A stretch of 64,000 nucleotides of DNA from Prorocentrum cordatum. Its lineage: Eukaryota; Sar; Dinophyceae; Prorocentrales; Prorocentraceae. The stretch lies in NCBI GenBank assembly GCA_963575745.1, contig CAUYUJ010000736.1:5001-69000 (forward strand). The letters run 5' to 3'. How positions within the stretch are numbered: position 1 is the stretch's first letter; each line of letters starts with the position of its first letter. The position numbers and the translations under genes were made by a program. Under the pieces are notes generated by a model, which did not search any database, was not told the origin of the DNA, and saw only the letters and a program-made list of their open reading frames with translations. Shown here one piece after another: positions 61,501-64,000 of this stretch.

Positions 61501-62449
61501 GAAAACGCTTTGGTGCGAGCCCAACGGGGTCCCCCAATCGTTGAGCACGAGGCAGTGGCAGCGGCTTGCGCGCCTGGGTGTGGCCACCCCGCGCCCCGCA
61601 CCAGAGTTCATTCTTGCCTAGGGCTACTCTTGCGTGTAGCCGAACTGGCGAGAGCGTTCCAGAAAGGGCCTCGCCGTCGTGGGTCGAAGGAGTTGTCATC
61701 TCTTTCGCGGCGGAGGGGCGGCAGAAGTGAAGCGAGGGCGGGTCCGCCAGCGGAAGATCGGCAGAAGGCGGCGGAAGTAGAAGACGCGCCCTCAAGAGAT
61801 GCCACTGTTTGTTGGATTCATATGTTTCGGCCAGATGTGTTGGCGGGTGAGGCGCAGAACAAAACCCCGCATATGCCAGTCCGCTGATTCCCCCCTGGTC
61901 TTCGGATTCATGTTCGGCCCCCTGTCTAACGAGCAGCTCTGCTGCACATCGGCGCTGCAGACGAGACGGACCGACGAACATACGAACAGATGAAGACCAC
62001 GAGCGCGCAGATGAGCGTGCTAATGCGAAGGCTCGCCTGTTGACGTACGATGGTGCACGCAATAGAGAAGCAGGTGGTGAGGACGAAGATGACGTGAGGG
62101 AGACGAGGAGGACGTGAGGACGTGAGGGAGGACGTGCCACCCGCCCCAACACCAGTTCGCACGGCGCTGTCCCACAGACACCCGCGAGCTCGCAGAGCGA
62201 GCGTTGCTTTCCGCGCGCAGCGTTTCTTGGCCAGGCAGATCTCGCGAAACAGTCTGCTCTCTGAGAGCTCCAATCGTAACGCCGAATAGCGCAACGAGTG
62301 ACGATGCGGCGGCGACATGCGTCCGCATGTTAACGGACCAGGGCGGTTGCTTCAGCGATTCGGGCGCTTGGTGTGCCAACCCAGCTAAGTTCGAAACCCG
62401 GCAGCGGGATTGTGAAGGCCTTAAGACTGGTGCCGCCGACCCTGAAGAC
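61501..62449. other. no gene recognised
   Basis: Mixed sequence with GACGTGAGGGAGGACG duplications at 62090-62140. Confidence 0.5.
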
Positions 62450-63130
62450 GACGGCGATGAGGACGAGGAGGAGGAGGAGGAGGAGGAGGAGGAGGAGGAG
62501 GAGGAGGAGGAGGAGGGGTAGGAGGAGGATGCGGAGGACGCGGTGGAGCAGCAGAAGGGGGAGGAGGAGGATGCTGAGGAAGATGAGGAGGGGGAGCAGA
62601 GGATGGGGAGGACGGGGGGGAAGGAGCAATAGGAGGACGAGGATAATTGAAGCCGGATGAGCAGGAAAAGAAGGACGCGGAGGAGAAGGGGCAGGAGGAG
62701 GAGGAGGATAATAATAATAATAATGATAAGAAAAGAAGAAGAAGAAGGAGAAGAAGAAGAAGAAGAAGAACGAGGTCGAGAGAAGGTTGCGGAGCACCGT
62801 GGGAAGAGCATGCGGGGGAGGAGCGGGAGCATGATAAGGAGGATGATCAGGAGGATGAGGATCATGCAGAGGAGGATGCGAAGGAGGAGGAGGATGAGGA
62901 GGGAAAGGGTGAGGAGGAGGAGGAGGAGGAGGAGGAGGAGGAGGAGGAGGAGGAGGAGGGGAGGGGGAGGAGCAGGAGGAACAGCAGGAGGAGCAGGTGG
63001 AGAAGGAGGAGGGGGAGTACGCGGAGGAGCAGGAGGCAGAGGATGAAGAAGAGCATGCAGAGGAGGATGAGGAGGGGGAGGTGGCGCAGAAGGAGGTCGA
63101 GAAGGGTAGGTGGAGGACGATGAAGACGAG
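62450..63130. repeat. purine-rich (GAG)n, (ATA)n and (GAA)n block
   Basis: GGA tract 62465-62516, ATAATA run at 62707-62725, GAAGAA to 62770, GGA 62910-62960. Confidence 0.93.
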
Positions 63131-63269
63131 GCGGAGGAACAGGAGTAGGAGGGTGAGGAGCAGGGGGAGGGGATGCTTGTCGGGGTGTCTTCGGATCGCT
63201 TTCGGGGCCTCTGATGGGCAGTTTGGGTGCGTTGGGGGAGACTCTGAGGGGGCCTCTTGGGAGCCTCTT

Positions 63270-63410
63270 GGGGGCCTCTAGGGAGTTTCTCGTCCTGAGT
63301 CGCTTTTTGACGGTCCCGCGGCCCAGTAAACGGGCCCTCGGAAACCGAAACCAGCGAAAAAATCCTTTCGTGTTTTTTTTCGCGACGCGAGGGGGTCTGG
63401 GGCGCGGCGC
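63270..63410 (-). mobile_element. family G element, minus orientation
   Basis: CTCGTCCTGAGTCGCTTTTT, GACGGTCCCGCGGCCCAG, GAAACCGAAACCAGCGAAAA, then a TTTCGTG..CGCGACGCGAGGG end. Confidence 0.75.
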
Positions 63411-63774
63411 GGGCAGGGCGGGGGGGGCGGCGCACAGCACCTAGCTCGGGAGGCCCGGGGCCCTGCTTCGGAGGGCCATGGGCCTCCTCCAGAGCCGAGG
63501 TGGAGCGCCGCGAGGAGGCCTGGCCAAGGGCCAACGGGAGGGCGCGGGCCCCCCGCGGCGACGGGGCTGGCCCCGTCGCTTTCAAAGCCGCCGGTGCGCT
63601 GGAGCCGCACCAGCAACCGAAAACTTCGGGAAAGGGATCCTGGGGGAGGGGCCAGGGTCTCAGAGGAGGAAGAGGTACCCATACTGTCACCCTTGCCTCG
63701 TTGCCGCCTCTTTGGGCCTCCTGGGAGGCCCTCGTCGCCACCGCTGGATTCGCCTCGAAATTCTGGTTAGAACG
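63411..63774. other. no confident gene
   Basis: 63470-63600 plus frame reads RAEVERREEAWPRANGRARA with exon-like bias. 63736-63780 matches short repeats at 52884 and 58518 (TCGTCGCCAC.GCTGGA). Confidence 0.35.
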
Positions 63775-64000
63775 CACCCGGGCAGCCGAAAACTCCGGGA
63801 AGGGGATCCCGGGGTCGAGGACAAATTCGGGTGAGGATAAATCGAGAATATCTGAGATCCCGCGGCTCTGGAGGATGTCTCGGGCGCCGCGGCATTCTCA
63901 GAGCGTTCCGCAATGCTCTGAAAGCGTTCCAGAACGCTCTGGAACGGATTAAACCTCGTCCTGGCCCCGTCCGAGCCTCCTCCACTTCCCCGGGACTCGC
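63775..64000 (-). repeat. dispersed repeat, inverted copy of 48840-49045
   Basis: ATCTGAGATCCCGCGG, AAGCGTTCCAGAACGCTC and GCCCCGTCCGAGCCTCCTCC complement 48852-49000. Cut by the window end. Confidence 0.8.

Noticed and set aside
60938-62152. 404-codon minus-strand ORF
   Set aside because: Low-complexity Ala/Thr/Asp content from GTCGCC repeats; no domain or codon bias.

Overview
The window reads as nuclear DNA of a dinoflagellate. Supporting signs are degenerate copies of the dinoflagellate trans-spliced leader, a PPR-SMR gene with the A-x-x-A-C-x-x-G-x-x-W repeat style common in that group, two LINE-type retroelements with dinoflagellate-style reverse transcriptases, very low gene density, high GC, and many trinucleotide (mostly TCC/GGA) microsatellites. 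No bacterial features such as operons, Shine-Dalgarno sites or Rho-independent terminators are evident. The species cannot be fixed from the sequence alone. Layout, left to right. 1-4.1 kb: tandem satellites, a Tc1/mariner-like MITE and a two-exon gene fragment with matching splice phases. 4.1-12.3 kb: a near-complete but frameshifted LINE on the minus strand, encoding a proline-rich ORF, RNase H, an AP-type endonuclease, a reverse transcriptase and zinc fingers, with RNase H unusually placed upstream of the endonuclease. 12.6-15.3 kb: candidate exons of a proline/glutamine-rich gene around a satellite. 16-25 kb: microsatellites, two spliced-leader relics lying directly 3' of (TCC)n tracts, and composite minisatellite elements. 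25-29.4 kb: a second, strongly decayed LINE on the plus strand, hit by two copies of a 163-bp MITE. 29.6-49 kb: mostly satellites (unit lengths of about 231, 73, 95, 85 and 105 bp), TCC blocks, a few exon-like islands and a helicase fragment. 49-54 kb: a cluster of short non-autonomous elements, part of it amplified as a ~297-bp tandem repeat. 56-58.4 kb: the PPR-SMR gene, containing four copies of one terminal-inverted-repeat element, one of which splits the SMR domain. 58.9-64 kb: more MITEs, a duplicated GTCGCC-rich block and purine-rich tracts. Recognisable exons mostly lie on the plus strand. At least eight short repeat families recur in the window. The best defined (called R1 here) has 11 copies, 5-bp target-site duplications and a single orientation throughout. 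The strongest candidates for something unusual are the introner-like elements in the PPR-SMR gene, the R1 family, the RNase H-endonuclease-RT domain order, and the spliced-leader relics next to TCC tracts. All identifications come from reading the sequence; no database search was run.
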